DNA of 64,000 bases from the NCBI RefSeq assembly GCF_900100255.1, contig NZ_FMTS01000001.1, positions 434,001 to 498,000 of the forward strand. The letters are read 5' to 3'. The notes beneath the pieces are model-generated. The model saw only the letters and a program-made list of their open reading frames with translations. It had not been told where the DNA came from and searched no databases. A program made the translations under genes and the position numbers. Shown piece after piece: positions 27,683 through 35,875 of this stretch (its first letter is position 1; the number at the start of each line of letters is the position of its first letter). This DNA is from Asticcacaulis taihuensis (GTDB lineage Bacteria > Pseudomonadota > Alphaproteobacteria > Caulobacterales > Caulobacteraceae).

Positions 27683-28670
27683 GGCGACCTCCGGAAGCGG
27701 TGGTCGCGGTAATGCGGACAATTGCCTGCGGCTTTTCCCCGAGGCGAAGTTCCGCAACCTGGAACAGGCGGTCGACGATATAGAAGTTCCGGCTGACGCG
27801 GTAGTTGGTCAATTCCGCCTTCCCGTCTGGCCCGGCGAGGAAGAGCGGTGGCATCTCGGCCGCGTCAAGCGTCTTTGGGAACTCGATATAGACCCGCACT
27901 CCGTCATCAAAGGCGCGCACAGGCCGCCAGGCCGGCGCGCTTCCGGTGATCGCATAGCCGAAATGCAGGTCGTCGAGGGCGATCCCGTCCGCCGTCGGCG
28001 CCTTGACCGCCTGTGCTTTCGCGGTGGCCTGTACCGCCAGCAGTTCATCCTGCGGGTAACGCCACGAGATGGCGGCCATCGCGGTCGCGGGCGTGCTTTC
28101 GACCTGGAGGTGGTAGGTCCGGCGATCGGTCGCAATGACCAGATTAGTCGCCAGGCCCGATAGCTGCGGCTTGACCAGAATATGGACGGTTTGGTCCGTG
28201 CCGGCGCCGCTGTGTGTATTCCCGATGGTCCAGCGGGTGGTATCGCCCGCCGAAATCGCGATCAATTGCTCGCCGCCTTGCAGGGCGATGTCTGTCACGC
28301 GATCCGGCGCGGTATAGACACGGTACAACGCCCCGGCCCAATACGGAAACACCTGGATCGCGTTGATGAATCCGTCCGCGCGCGGCTCCTGAACGGCCGC
28401 TTTATTGGCGGCTGCGATACGATCCAGGGGCTTGGCGCCACCCGTAGCCACCGGGGTGACCTGGGGTACGGGCATGGAGAGGATCAGGCCCGCCGGCAGA
28501 ACGGCTGTGTCCAGAGGGCGGACCGTCACGGCCGAAGCGATGGGCATCTGGCGCTGGGCGGGCGCAAAACGGGGTTCTACCGGTGGCCGCAGAGCGGTTC
28601 CTGCCGTCGCGCAGCCGGCGAGACCGGCGATCGACAGGGAGAGCGACAAAGTCCAAACGAGAGCATGCAT
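27675..28670 (-). CDS. trbG: Conjugal transfer protein TrbG (VirB9-like)
   Basis: The ATG at 28670 gives 331 residues and a lipoprotein-type signal (LSIAGLAGC). The VirB9/CagX domain shows in IQVFPYWAGALYRVYTAPDRVTDIALQGGE and in the C-terminal YIVDRLFQVAELRLG. It forms the outer-membrane part of the T4SS core with TrbI. It follows trbF by 10 bases. Confidence 0.94.
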   Translation of the reverse strand: MHALVWTLSLSLSIAGLAGCATAGTALRPPVEPRFAPAQRQMPIASAVTVRPLDTAVLPAGLILSMPVPQVTPVATGGAKPLDRIAAANKAAVQEPRADGFINAIQVFPYWAGALYRVYTAPDRVTDIALQGGEQLIAISAGDTTRWTIGNTHSGAGTDQTVHILVKPQLSGLATNLVIATDRRTYHLQVESTPATAMAAISWRYPQDELLAVQATAKAQAVKAPTADGIALDDLHFGYAITGSAPAWRPVRAFDDGVRVYIEFPKTLDAAEMPPLFLAGPDGKAELTNYRVSRNFYIVDRLFQVAELRLGEKPQAIVRITATTASGGRHD

Positions 28671-28680
28671 GGGGAAGTCC

Positions 28681-29409
28681 TTAGGGCTGGGGGTGAGACA
28701 CGGGTGAACTGGAGGCTGGGGCCAGGTCACCGGCATAGTCTTTCGACCAGGCAAGACTGGTGACGTAGAGCCCGAGCGGATTCTTGCGGAGCACATCGGC
28801 CAGGGTCGGTGTCTTCTGGCGAATGCCCAGAAGCGCGGTCCATCTCGTGGTCGAGGTCAGGACGCCCGCCTCGTACGTCTGCTCGATCCACTTGATTTGG
28901 AAGCTGTTGGCGGAGGCCCGCACGGTACTGGCGATGCTGACCGTGACGGACCGCTTGCCGACGTCGGCCAGGGGGTCGTTGACCCTTGCCTGATCGCTGA
29001 GGAAACGCGCGGCGTCGTCTACGGCGAACACATAGGCCTCCAGCCAGTTCTGGCGCGCGACGATCGGATCGGTCGGCAAGGCTCTGACGTCCGTAATGAA
29101 CCGCGAGAGGAACCAAGCAATCTGCGCATCCGTCGGCTTGATCTCCAGCTCGGCGGGCGCGACGGCACGCACCCCCTCGGTTGGCCCGACCTCGACCACA
29201 TAGGGCGTGACCCGGCTTTGGCTGCCCTGATAGATGAGACCGCCGGCGAGGATCGCGCTGACCGCGACCGCGCCAAAGGCCAGGGCGCGCCAATTCGCCG
29301 CCTGAGCCAAGGCTGAGCCCATGCGGTTATCCCAGACCTGGGCGGCCTTTTGATAGGGGGTCTCAGGTGTGGGAGTGTCGCCGTAGCGCTGGAGAGGTCG
29401 TTTGAACAT
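28681..29409 (-). CDS. trbF: Conjugal transfer protein TrbF (VirB8-like)
   Basis: A 242-residue protein with an N-terminal cytoplasmic tail (FKRPLQRYGDTPTPETPYQKAAQVWD, highly typical of TrbF), one TM helix (residues ~43-64) and a VirB8-like periplasmic domain. It is an assembly factor of the secretion channel in the inner membrane. Confidence 0.94.
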   Translation of the reverse strand: MFKRPLQRYGDTPTPETPYQKAAQVWDNRMGSALAQAANWRALAFGAVAVSAILAGGLIYQGSQSRVTPYVVEVGPTEGVRAVAPAELEIKPTDAQIAWFLSRFITDVRALPTDPIVARQNWLEAYVFAVDDAARFLSDQARVNDPLADVGKRSVTVSIASTVRASANSFQIKWIEQTYEAGVLTSTTRWTALLGIRQKTPTLADVLRKNPLGLYVTSLAWSKDYAGDLAPASSSPVSHPQP

Positions 29410-29465
29410 GAGGGCTCCTTCGGCGGATCGCCGTTTGCGGGTGGGAACGTTCAGAATGTTTAGGC

Positions 29466-30644
29466 TTAGGACTTGTCGGCGATATCGGGTGCGGGCCCGC
29501 TACCGCCTTGATCGCCAGAGGACAGGGCCGACTGCACCATATGAATCTGCGTTTGGCGTTGGTGTTGGGCGTGCTGGCGCCGGGCCCAGGCCGGCGGCAC
29601 GGTGTCTGTAGTTGGCGGGCCGCCGCCCCCCGGTCGCTGCGGCCCCGGACCGGGTGCGCCGCTCGGTGACCCGCCGGCGGGCGGTGACGAACTGTTGCCT
29701 GGCCCCTTTGGCACACCCGCCGCGGCCTTGATCGCCCCCAAGGCTGAGGCGCCCCCGCCGAGGACGGCGCGGGCGGCGCCGCCAGCCAGCAAACCTGCGC
29801 CCACGGCGGCGGCCGCTGTGCCGACGGCCGCGCCGGCCCCAAGCTGCGGCGCGCCGGAGACCAAACCGGAGGCGACGGTTGGACCAAATATGCCAAGGCC
29901 CAGCAGGGTCAGGGACGCCAGGGCCAGGGTGAGCGCTTCGACCAGGCTCGGGGTGGCCCCATTCAAGCCCGTCACATATTGCCCAAAAAAGGACGATCCG
30001 ATGCCGACGATGACGGCCAGGACCATCACCTTGATGCCGGACGTCACGACGTTGCCGAGCACCCGTTCCGCCAGGAAGGCCGTCTTGTTCCAGAGGGCAA
30101 ACGGAACAAGGGTAAAGCCCGCCAGGGTCGTGAGCTTGAATTCCAGAATGGTAATGAAGAGCTGGATAGCCAGCACAAAGAAGGAGAGAATGACGAGCAA
30201 CCAAACGATCAGCAGGACGGCGATGGTCAGAAAGTTGCTGAAGAAGGTGTCCAGCCCCATCAAATCAGCCAGTTGCGTCATCAGCGGCTGAGCGGCGTCG
30301 AAGCCAATGCCTGCCAGCCGCCCCGGTTTCAGGAGGTCGCTCGCCGACAGGGTATTGGCGCTGGCATCCAGACCCAGCGTGGAAAAGGAGCGGAAGATCA
30401 GGTCCGCGAGATGTTTGAAGTTGTTGATGATGTAGGCGAAGGCGCCGACAAACAGGATCTTGCGGATAAGCCGGGAGAGGATATGGGCCTCTTCGTCGAG
30501 CAACCAGAACAGTGCGGCAAGCGTGACGTCGATGGCAATCAGAATGCTGGCGAGATGGCCAACATCGCCCTTCAAGAGGCCGAAGCCCGTGTCGAGATAT
30601 TGGCTGAACACGGCCAGAAACTGATCAACGATGTTTAAGTCCAT
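29466..30644 (-). CDS. trbL: Conjugal transfer protein TrbL (VirB6-like)
   Basis: A 392-residue polytopic membrane protein starting MDLNIVDQFLAVFSQYLDTGFGLLKGDVG, typical of TrbL. Six or so TM helices are followed by a long Gly/Ala/Pro-rich tail (from ~residue 300), which is low-complexity and probably unstructured. It corresponds to the VirB6 inner-membrane channel component. There is no trbK gene between trbJ and trbL; the gap is only 27 bases. Confidence 0.93.
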   Translation of the reverse strand: MDLNIVDQFLAVFSQYLDTGFGLLKGDVGHLASILIAIDVTLAALFWLLDEEAHILSRLIRKILFVGAFAYIINNFKHLADLIFRSFSTLGLDASANTLSASDLLKPGRLAGIGFDAAQPLMTQLADLMGLDTFFSNFLTIAVLLIVWLLVILSFFVLAIQLFITILEFKLTTLAGFTLVPFALWNKTAFLAERVLGNVVTSGIKVMVLAVIVGIGSSFFGQYVTGLNGATPSLVEALTLALASLTLLGLGIFGPTVASGLVSGAPQLGAGAAVGTAAAAVGAGLLAGGAARAVLGGGASALGAIKAAAGVPKGPGNSSSPPAGGSPSGAPGPGPQRPGGGGPPTTDTVPPAWARRQHAQHQRQTQIHMVQSALSSGDQGGSGPAPDIADKS

Positions 30645-30671
30645 TTTCCCCTCCCGGAGCTTTCGGGGTTT

Positions 30672-31391
30672 TTAGTGTGGCGTGTAGGCGGAGCCGCTGC
30701 CGATGAAGGCCTTGGTCAGGGCCCGTGCGGCAGCCTCGGCCTGGGCCTTCCGGGCGAGGTCGAGCGCTTCGGCCCGGTACTGCGCGGACAAGAGGGTCGC
30801 AATCTGCATCTGCTGCTTGATGTTGAGGGCCTGTAACTGATTGGCCGCCTGCTGCGCCTGAAGCCCGCCTTCGCTGCCTTGAGAGGCCGTAACCAGATCG
30901 CTCAAGGTGGCCGCATCGGTGCTCAGACTTTCGTTGACCTTGGCTTGCACGAGAAGGGTCTGCTCGAACGCATCCATACTGGCCTGCCAGCGGGTCGTGG
31001 CCTCGTTGACCAGCCCACTCGACGTGGCGGCGGCGTAGGCGGCCGGGTACTGGGCCTTGAACGCTGCCTGCGTGCTCTGCAGGGTAAAGGCGATGCCTTT
31101 CGCCTGCTTCATCAGGTCCGTGATGGCCGCAAGATCGCCATTGAGACGGCCGAGCGTGTTCAGGTCCAGGGACTGCAGGTTCTTCGCCATGCCGATCAGC
31201 ATTGTGGCCTCGTTCGACAGGCTCTTGATCTGGTTGTTGACCTGCTGCAGGGCCCGTGCCGCCTGGAGCACATTTTGCGCATAGTTCGACGGGTCATAGA
31301 CCGCCATTTGCGCGCCCGCCGGCGCCACCGTCGTTGTCGCAAGCGTTAAAGCGATGATCGAGGACAGTAGGCAAGATTTCAAGCTAAACAT
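30672..31391 (-). CDS. trbJ: Conjugal transfer protein TrbJ (VirB5-like)
   Basis: A 239-residue secreted protein: signal peptide to about residue 27 (APAGA), then AVYDPSNYAQNVLQAARALQQVNNQIKSL, the hallmark of TrbJ, and long amphipathic helices. It is a minor pilus or adhesion component of the mating apparatus. Confidence 0.94.
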   Translation of the reverse strand: MFSLKSCLLSSIIALTLATTTVAPAGAQMAVYDPSNYAQNVLQAARALQQVNNQIKSLSNEATMLIGMAKNLQSLDLNTLGRLNGDLAAITDLMKQAKGIAFTLQSTQAAFKAQYPAAYAAATSSGLVNEATTRWQASMDAFEQTLLVQAKVNESLSTDAATLSDLVTASQGSEGGLQAQQAANQLQALNIKQQMQIATLLSAQYRAEALDLARKAQAEAAARALTKAFIGSGSAYTPH

Positions 31392-31421
31392 CTGATACTC
31401 CTTGTATAAATGATGAATGAT

Positions 31422-33860
31422 TCACGCTGTGACTGAGCTGACTTTTGCGCTGTCGAAGGCCGGCAAGAGGTCCTTCGCCCAGGCTGGCCCCCGCGCGTTC
31501 AACAGGGCGGACGCAAAGCCGTCGGCCCCGTGTTCGGCCCAGAGCCGGTCGATCAGGGCCTGGTCGGCGGGGCTCGACGCGGTACAGATGGCCAGGGCCA
31601 GGGGACCGAGGTTGAGATCGAACAAGCGGTTGCCCTGGCGCGACTGGAGATAATAGTGCCGCTTAGGCGTCGCCTGCCCGATCAGCTCGATCTGACGTGC
31701 GTTCAGGCCGAGCGCCTCATAGGCGGCGCGGCTCTGCAGTTCGGTGGCCCGGAGGTTTGGCAGGAACAGCCGCTGCGGACACGACTCGATCACTGCGGGG
31801 GCGACGGCGCTGTCGATGATATCGGCCAGGGATTGGGTGGCGAAAACGACGCTGACATTTCGCTTGCGCAGGACCTTCAGCCACTCGCGAATGCGCGCCG
31901 CAAACAGCGGGTTATCGAGAAAAACCCAGGCCTCATCCAGGATCAGCAAGGTTGGCCGGCCGTCGAAGCGGGCATCCAGCTGATGAAACAGGTAGGTCAG
32001 GACCGGCGCCATCAAGTTGGGTGCGGCCATCAGCTCTTCCGTTTCAAAGCAGACGCACGCGCTTAGATCCAGGCGCTCGTCGTCCGAATCCAGACATTGG
32101 CCGAACACCCCGTCCAGGGTGTAAGGCTGAAGGGCCTGCTTCACCGCGTTGGAGGCGAGGAGCATCACCAGACCTGTCAGTGTCCGTTCCGACACCGGGG
32201 CCTGAGACAGGCTGGACAGCGCCGACCATAGGGTTTCCTTGATCTCCGGGGTGATGGCGACATTTTCCTGCGTCAGCAACAAGATCAGCCAATCGAGGGC
32301 CCACCCCCGTTCTGTCACGTCATCGATCCGCCGCAGCGGCTGAAACGCTAGCCCGGCTTCGCGGCCGAGCGGATAATGGCTGCCTCCGAGCGCCAGGGTC
32401 ACGGCGCGCGCCGACGCCCCCTTGTCAAAGATGAAGACCTGCGCCTCAGGATAGCGCTGGAACTGAAGCGCCATGAAGCTCAGGAGGACCGATTTGCCCG
32501 CGCCGGTTGGCCCGACGATCAAGGTGTGTCCGACATCGCCGACATGCAGATTGAAGCGAAACGGCGTGGCCCCGGAACTCAGGGCGTGGAATAGCGGTGG
32601 ACCGTCCAGGTGGCCATCCCTCACCTCGCCGGCCCACACGGACGACATCGGCATCAGATGCACCAGGTTCAGGCTGTGGATCAATGGTTGACGGATATTT
32701 GCATAGAGATGGCCGGGCAAGCTGCCGAGCCAGGCTTCGACGGCGTTCAGGCTTTCATCGATCGTCGTGAACCCAAGCCCGTTGATGACCTGCTCGACCT
32801 GACGCAGCCGGTCGTCCGCCACACTGCGCTCGGGATGGCTGACGGTGACCGTCGTCGTCAAATAGCCGAAACTGACCTGGTCGGCGCCGACGGCCTGCAA
32901 CGCTGCATCGGCGTCCAGCATCTTGTTGTCGGCATCGGTATCGACCAGCCGGCTTTCCTGCGCATACATGACTTCGCGGAGGATCGCGGTCACCGACTTG
33001 CGCTTGGCAAACCATTGCCGGCGCAACCGCGTCAGGCTGGCGACCGCCGCGGTTTTGTCCAGAGGGATGAAGCGCGTAACCCAGCGATATGGCAGGTCCA
33101 GTTGGTTCAGGTGATCCAGGAGGCCCGGCACCGTGTGGTTCGGGAAGCCCTGAACAGTCAGGGTCCGCAGCCAGTCGTCGCCGAGACGTGGCGCGACGCC
33201 GCCCGACAGGGGCATGTCCGCCAGGATGGCGTCGAGGTACACCGGCGTTTCGGGCACCGCGACTGGATGCGCTTTCGTCGACACACAGGCGTGCAGGTAG
33301 GTCAGGGTCGCCGCGTCATCGAGCGGGTCGATCTGGGCAAAACAGCCAGCCAGCAGGTCCAGGCAGGCATCCGTGCGGCGGACGAAGCGCCCGATGGCAT
33401 CGTGCCAGTCCCGGCCGCCAACCGTGCGGCTGGTCTCGATCATCGCCGCATTCAGGCTGTCCGTCTGATCGGCCTCTGGAAGACAGGTGAGTGTCAGGTA
33501 GTAGGTTGTCTCGAAGGTATGGGCGAGTTCGCCCTCGAACGCCGCGCGCCGTTCCGCCTCGATCAGGCGCGCGAGACCACGCTCGGCGCCGGTGTCGGGA
33601 TAGCTGTGGGCGGGCGCCCGCAAGGCTTCGAAGCAGAAGGCCCAACCGGACCCAAAGCGGCGCAAGGCGTTGTTCAACCGGGCACACACGCCGACTAGCT
33701 CTTCCGGCGTCGCGCTCTCGATATCCGGTCCCCGGTAACGGAAGGTGCGCTGTAAACTGCCATCCTTGTTGAGGATGACGCCCCGCGCCACCAGGGCGGC
33801 CCAGGGCAGATGATCGGTGAGGCGATCGGCGGTGCGGCGGTATTGAAAGAGGTTCAGCAT
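31422..33860 (-). CDS. trbE: Conjugal transfer ATPase TrbE (VirB4-like)
   Basis: The ATG at 33860 gives 812 residues; a TTG two codons earlier is the alternative. N-terminal CagE/VirB4 domain begins MLNLFQYRRTADRLTDHLPW. Walker A is GPTGAGKSVLL and Walker B is PTLLILDEAWVFL. It powers pilus assembly and substrate transfer. It overlaps the trbD stop by 7 bases. Confidence 0.95.
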   Translation of the reverse strand: MLNLFQYRRTADRLTDHLPWAALVARGVILNKDGSLQRTFRYRGPDIESATPEELVGVCARLNNALRRFGSGWAFCFEALRAPAHSYPDTGAERGLARLIEAERRAAFEGELAHTFETTYYLTLTCLPEADQTDSLNAAMIETSRTVGGRDWHDAIGRFVRRTDACLDLLAGCFAQIDPLDDAATLTYLHACVSTKAHPVAVPETPVYLDAILADMPLSGGVAPRLGDDWLRTLTVQGFPNHTVPGLLDHLNQLDLPYRWVTRFIPLDKTAAVASLTRLRRQWFAKRKSVTAILREVMYAQESRLVDTDADNKMLDADAALQAVGADQVSFGYLTTTVTVSHPERSVADDRLRQVEQVINGLGFTTIDESLNAVEAWLGSLPGHLYANIRQPLIHSLNLVHLMPMSSVWAGEVRDGHLDGPPLFHALSSGATPFRFNLHVGDVGHTLIVGPTGAGKSVLLSFMALQFQRYPEAQVFIFDKGASARAVTLALGGSHYPLGREAGLAFQPLRRIDDVTERGWALDWLILLLTQENVAITPEIKETLWSALSSLSQAPVSERTLTGLVMLLASNAVKQALQPYTLDGVFGQCLDSDDERLDLSACVCFETEELMAAPNLMAPVLTYLFHQLDARFDGRPTLLILDEAWVFLDNPLFAARIREWLKVLRKRNVSVVFATQSLADIIDSAVAPAVIESCPQRLFLPNLRATELQSRAAYEALGLNARQIELIGQATPKRHYYLQSRQGNRLFDLNLGPLALAICTASSPADQALIDRLWAEHGADGFASALLNARGPAWAKDLLPAFDSAKVSSVTA

Positions 33861-34117
33861 GACCAATAGCCTTTCTGGCGCAGGTGACGAAGCAGGACCG
33901 GCAGAATGTCCGGATCCTTGCGGGCGGCGAACACGGCGAGGCTATGCCCGACCAGCCAAAGGGCCAGGCCGGGCAGCCACAGGTGAAGGCCGAGGCCCAG
34001 GGCGGCCGCGAGTGTGCCGTTGATGATGGCAATGCCGCGCGGGGCGCCGCCCAGTAGGATGGGCTGGGTCAGCGCCTGATGGACTGGCACCTCGAACCCT
34101 TCGACCGGATGTGACAT
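33854..34117 (-). CDS. trbD: Conjugal transfer protein TrbD (VirB3-like)
   Basis: An 87-residue protein from the ATG at 34117, which overlaps the trbC stop (ATGA). It shows the VirB3/TrbD pattern: EGFEVPVHQALTQPILLGGAPRG, then two adjacent hydrophobic helices, then a short basic tail. Inner-membrane partner of TrbE. Confidence 0.93.
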   Translation of the reverse strand: MSHPVEGFEVPVHQALTQPILLGGAPRGIAIINGTLAAALGLGLHLWLPGLALWLVGHSLAVFAARKDPDILPVLLRHLRQKGYWSC

Positions 34118-34455
34118 CAGACGACTGCGCCTCCGCCGAAGCTGAAGAAGGTCAGGAAGAAGCTGGAGGCGGCGAAGGCGATCGATAGGCCGAAAACGAT
34201 CTGGATCAGCTTGCGAAAGCCGCCGCTGGTCTCCCCGAAGGCCAAGGTCAGGCCGGTCACGATGATGATCATCACGGCGATGATCTTCGCCACGGGGCCT
34301 TGCACGGAGTCGAGGATTTGCTGGAGGGGCTCTTCCCACGGCATATTGCTGCCGGTGGCACGGGCCAGGGTGGCGAGACAAAGGAGCGGCAGGGCAAGCG
34401 CGGCCGCGCGGGAGGTCCGGTAAAGGCGTATCGGTCGTGTGCGTTTAGCAAACAT
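34117..34455 (-). CDS. trbC: Conjugal transfer pilin TrbC (VirB2-like)
   Basis: A 112-residue prepilin: long signal sequence (ending near ARATGS), then a small mature protein with two hydrophobic helices (IIAVMIIIVTGLTLAFG and LIQIVFGLSIAFAASSFFL) and a Gly-rich end. This is the major pilus subunit; in RP4 the protein is circularised by TraF, and a traF gene is present at 42086. Confidence 0.92.
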   Translation of the reverse strand: MFAKRTRPIRLYRTSRAAALALPLLCLATLARATGSNMPWEEPLQQILDSVQGPVAKIIAVMIIIVTGLTLAFGETSGGFRKLIQIVFGLSIAFAASSFFLTFFSFGGGAVV

Positions 34456-34490
34456 AGGTATCTCCTTGATTTTGGGTGGGATCTTCGCCC

Positions 34491-35462
34491 CTAGATGAGA
34501 GGCTGAAGCAGGTAGTCGCCGGCTGCGTCGAGACCGACCACTTGGGTGATGGCCTCCACCCGCCTCGGCGAATGGGTGTGCGGATTGTATCCGGCAATGA
34601 ACACAACGATGTCGATGGCGTCGACGATCAGCACGCGCGGCACATGGCTGACAGCCTCCTGAATCAGCTGCTCAAGCCGATAGAGGGCGCCGCGGGCGGA
34701 ATTGGCGTGCAGGGTGGCAAGGCCACCGGGATGGCCGGTATTCCACGCCTTGATCATGTCGAGGGCTTCGCCGCCCCGCACCTCGCCGACGATGATGCGA
34801 TCCGGGCGCAAACGCAGGGTCGACCGGACGAGGTCGTTCAGGGTGACCAGGCCGGGCCGGGTACGGAGCGCCACACAGTCACGGGCGGCGCAGCGCAGTT
34901 CGCGGGTGTCTTCGATCAGGATAATGCGTTGGTCCAGCTCGGCGATTTCGGCCAGAAGCGCATTGGTCAGGGTGGTCTTGCCGGAACTGGTGCCTCCGGC
35001 GACGAGGATATTGCGGCGATCCTGTACGGCCGTGCGCAGCGCCTTCACCTGGCGGGAGGTCATCACGCCATCCGCGACGTAGTCCCCTAAGGTATAAACG
35101 CGATGCGCCGGCTTACGGATCGAGAAACAGGGTGCGGTCACCACCGGCGGCAGAAGCCCTTCGAAACGTTCGCCGGTCAGGCCCTCGCCGGCCGGCAATT
35201 CCGCGCTAACGATCGGACTGTCCTGGTGCACTTCGGCACGGACATGGCTGGCGACGAGCCGAATGACGCGCTCGACCTCGGCGCGCTCCAGCTTATGGCC
35301 GGTTTCGACGCGGCCTTGCCCCAGTCGATCCACCCGGATGTGGCCGTCGGGATTGACCATGATCTCACTGATTTCGGGATCGGTCAGGGCCTGGGTCAGC
35401 ACGTCGCCCATGGCGGTCCGCAACATGCGCCGTAACCGGCTGGCGGAAATGGTTTCAGTCAT
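34491..35462 (-). CDS. trbB: Conjugal transfer ATPase TrbB (VirB11-like)
   Basis: The ATG at 35462 gives 323 residues and overlaps the stop of the CopG-like gene by 8 bases. Walker A is VAGGTSSGKTTL, then IILIEDTRELRC (Asp box), GEVRGGEALDM (Walker B) and the His box ATLHANSARGAL. It is the hexameric traffic ATPase of the secretion system. Confidence 0.95.
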   Translation of the reverse strand: MTETISASRLRRMLRTAMGDVLTQALTDPEISEIMVNPDGHIRVDRLGQGRVETGHKLERAEVERVIRLVASHVRAEVHQDSPIVSAELPAGEGLTGERFEGLLPPVVTAPCFSIRKPAHRVYTLGDYVADGVMTSRQVKALRTAVQDRRNILVAGGTSSGKTTLTNALLAEIAELDQRIILIEDTRELRCAARDCVALRTRPGLVTLNDLVRSTLRLRPDRIIVGEVRGGEALDMIKAWNTGHPGGLATLHANSARGALYRLEQLIQEAVSHVPRVLIVDAIDIVVFIAGYNPHTHSPRRVEAITQVVGLDAAGDYLLQPLI

Positions 35463-35874
35463 CGAGACCTCCCAAGATGTCTGGATCAAAGCTCGGCTGG
35501 TCCTGCGCCAACCGACGGCCGACTTCGGCGATGAACGCGCGGAACCGCTCCGTGCCGCGGGCGCGCGTGGCCGCGTCCGTCTCCGGCAGGAAGGCGTCGC
35601 GTTGCAGGTTGAGGCGAATGAAGAGCGCCAGGGTCTCCATCAGAATGCGTTGGTCCCGCTCGAAGCGGTCCAGTTGCGCGGCATAGGCGCGGAAGCGAAT
35701 GCTAAAGCGATCATCCAGCTCATTGCCGCCGTTCCGGTCCAGCCAATGGGTGATGGCCATGGCGAGGATGGCGGACTTGTTGGCGCCCGGCTTCGTGGCA
35801 AGCGCCTCAAAGCGCTCGGCGACCGGTCCGTAGAGGTAGATCTGATATTTTTTCTTGAACGGGAGCAGGGTCAT
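35455..35874 (-). CDS. CopG-like conjugation-region regulator
   Basis: A 139-residue protein with a possible ribbon-helix-helix N-terminus (KYQIYLYGPVAERFEALATKPGANKSAILAMAITHWL) and a helical C-terminal part. Proteins annotated as CopG family regulators occupy this exact position, between traG and trbB, in related conjugative elements. Probably a repressor of the tra/trb operon; DNA target unknown. Confidence 0.8.
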   Translation of the reverse strand: MTLLPFKKKYQIYLYGPVAERFEALATKPGANKSAILAMAITHWLDRNGGNELDDRFSIRFRAYAAQLDRFERDQRILMETLALFIRLNLQRDAFLPETDAATRARGTERFRAFIAEVGRRLAQDQPSFDPDILGGLDD

Positions 35875-35875
35875 C

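Noticed and set aside
31530-33698. Long plus-strand open frames opposite trbE
   Set aside because: Shadows of the TrbE ATPase gene; no start signals or domains.
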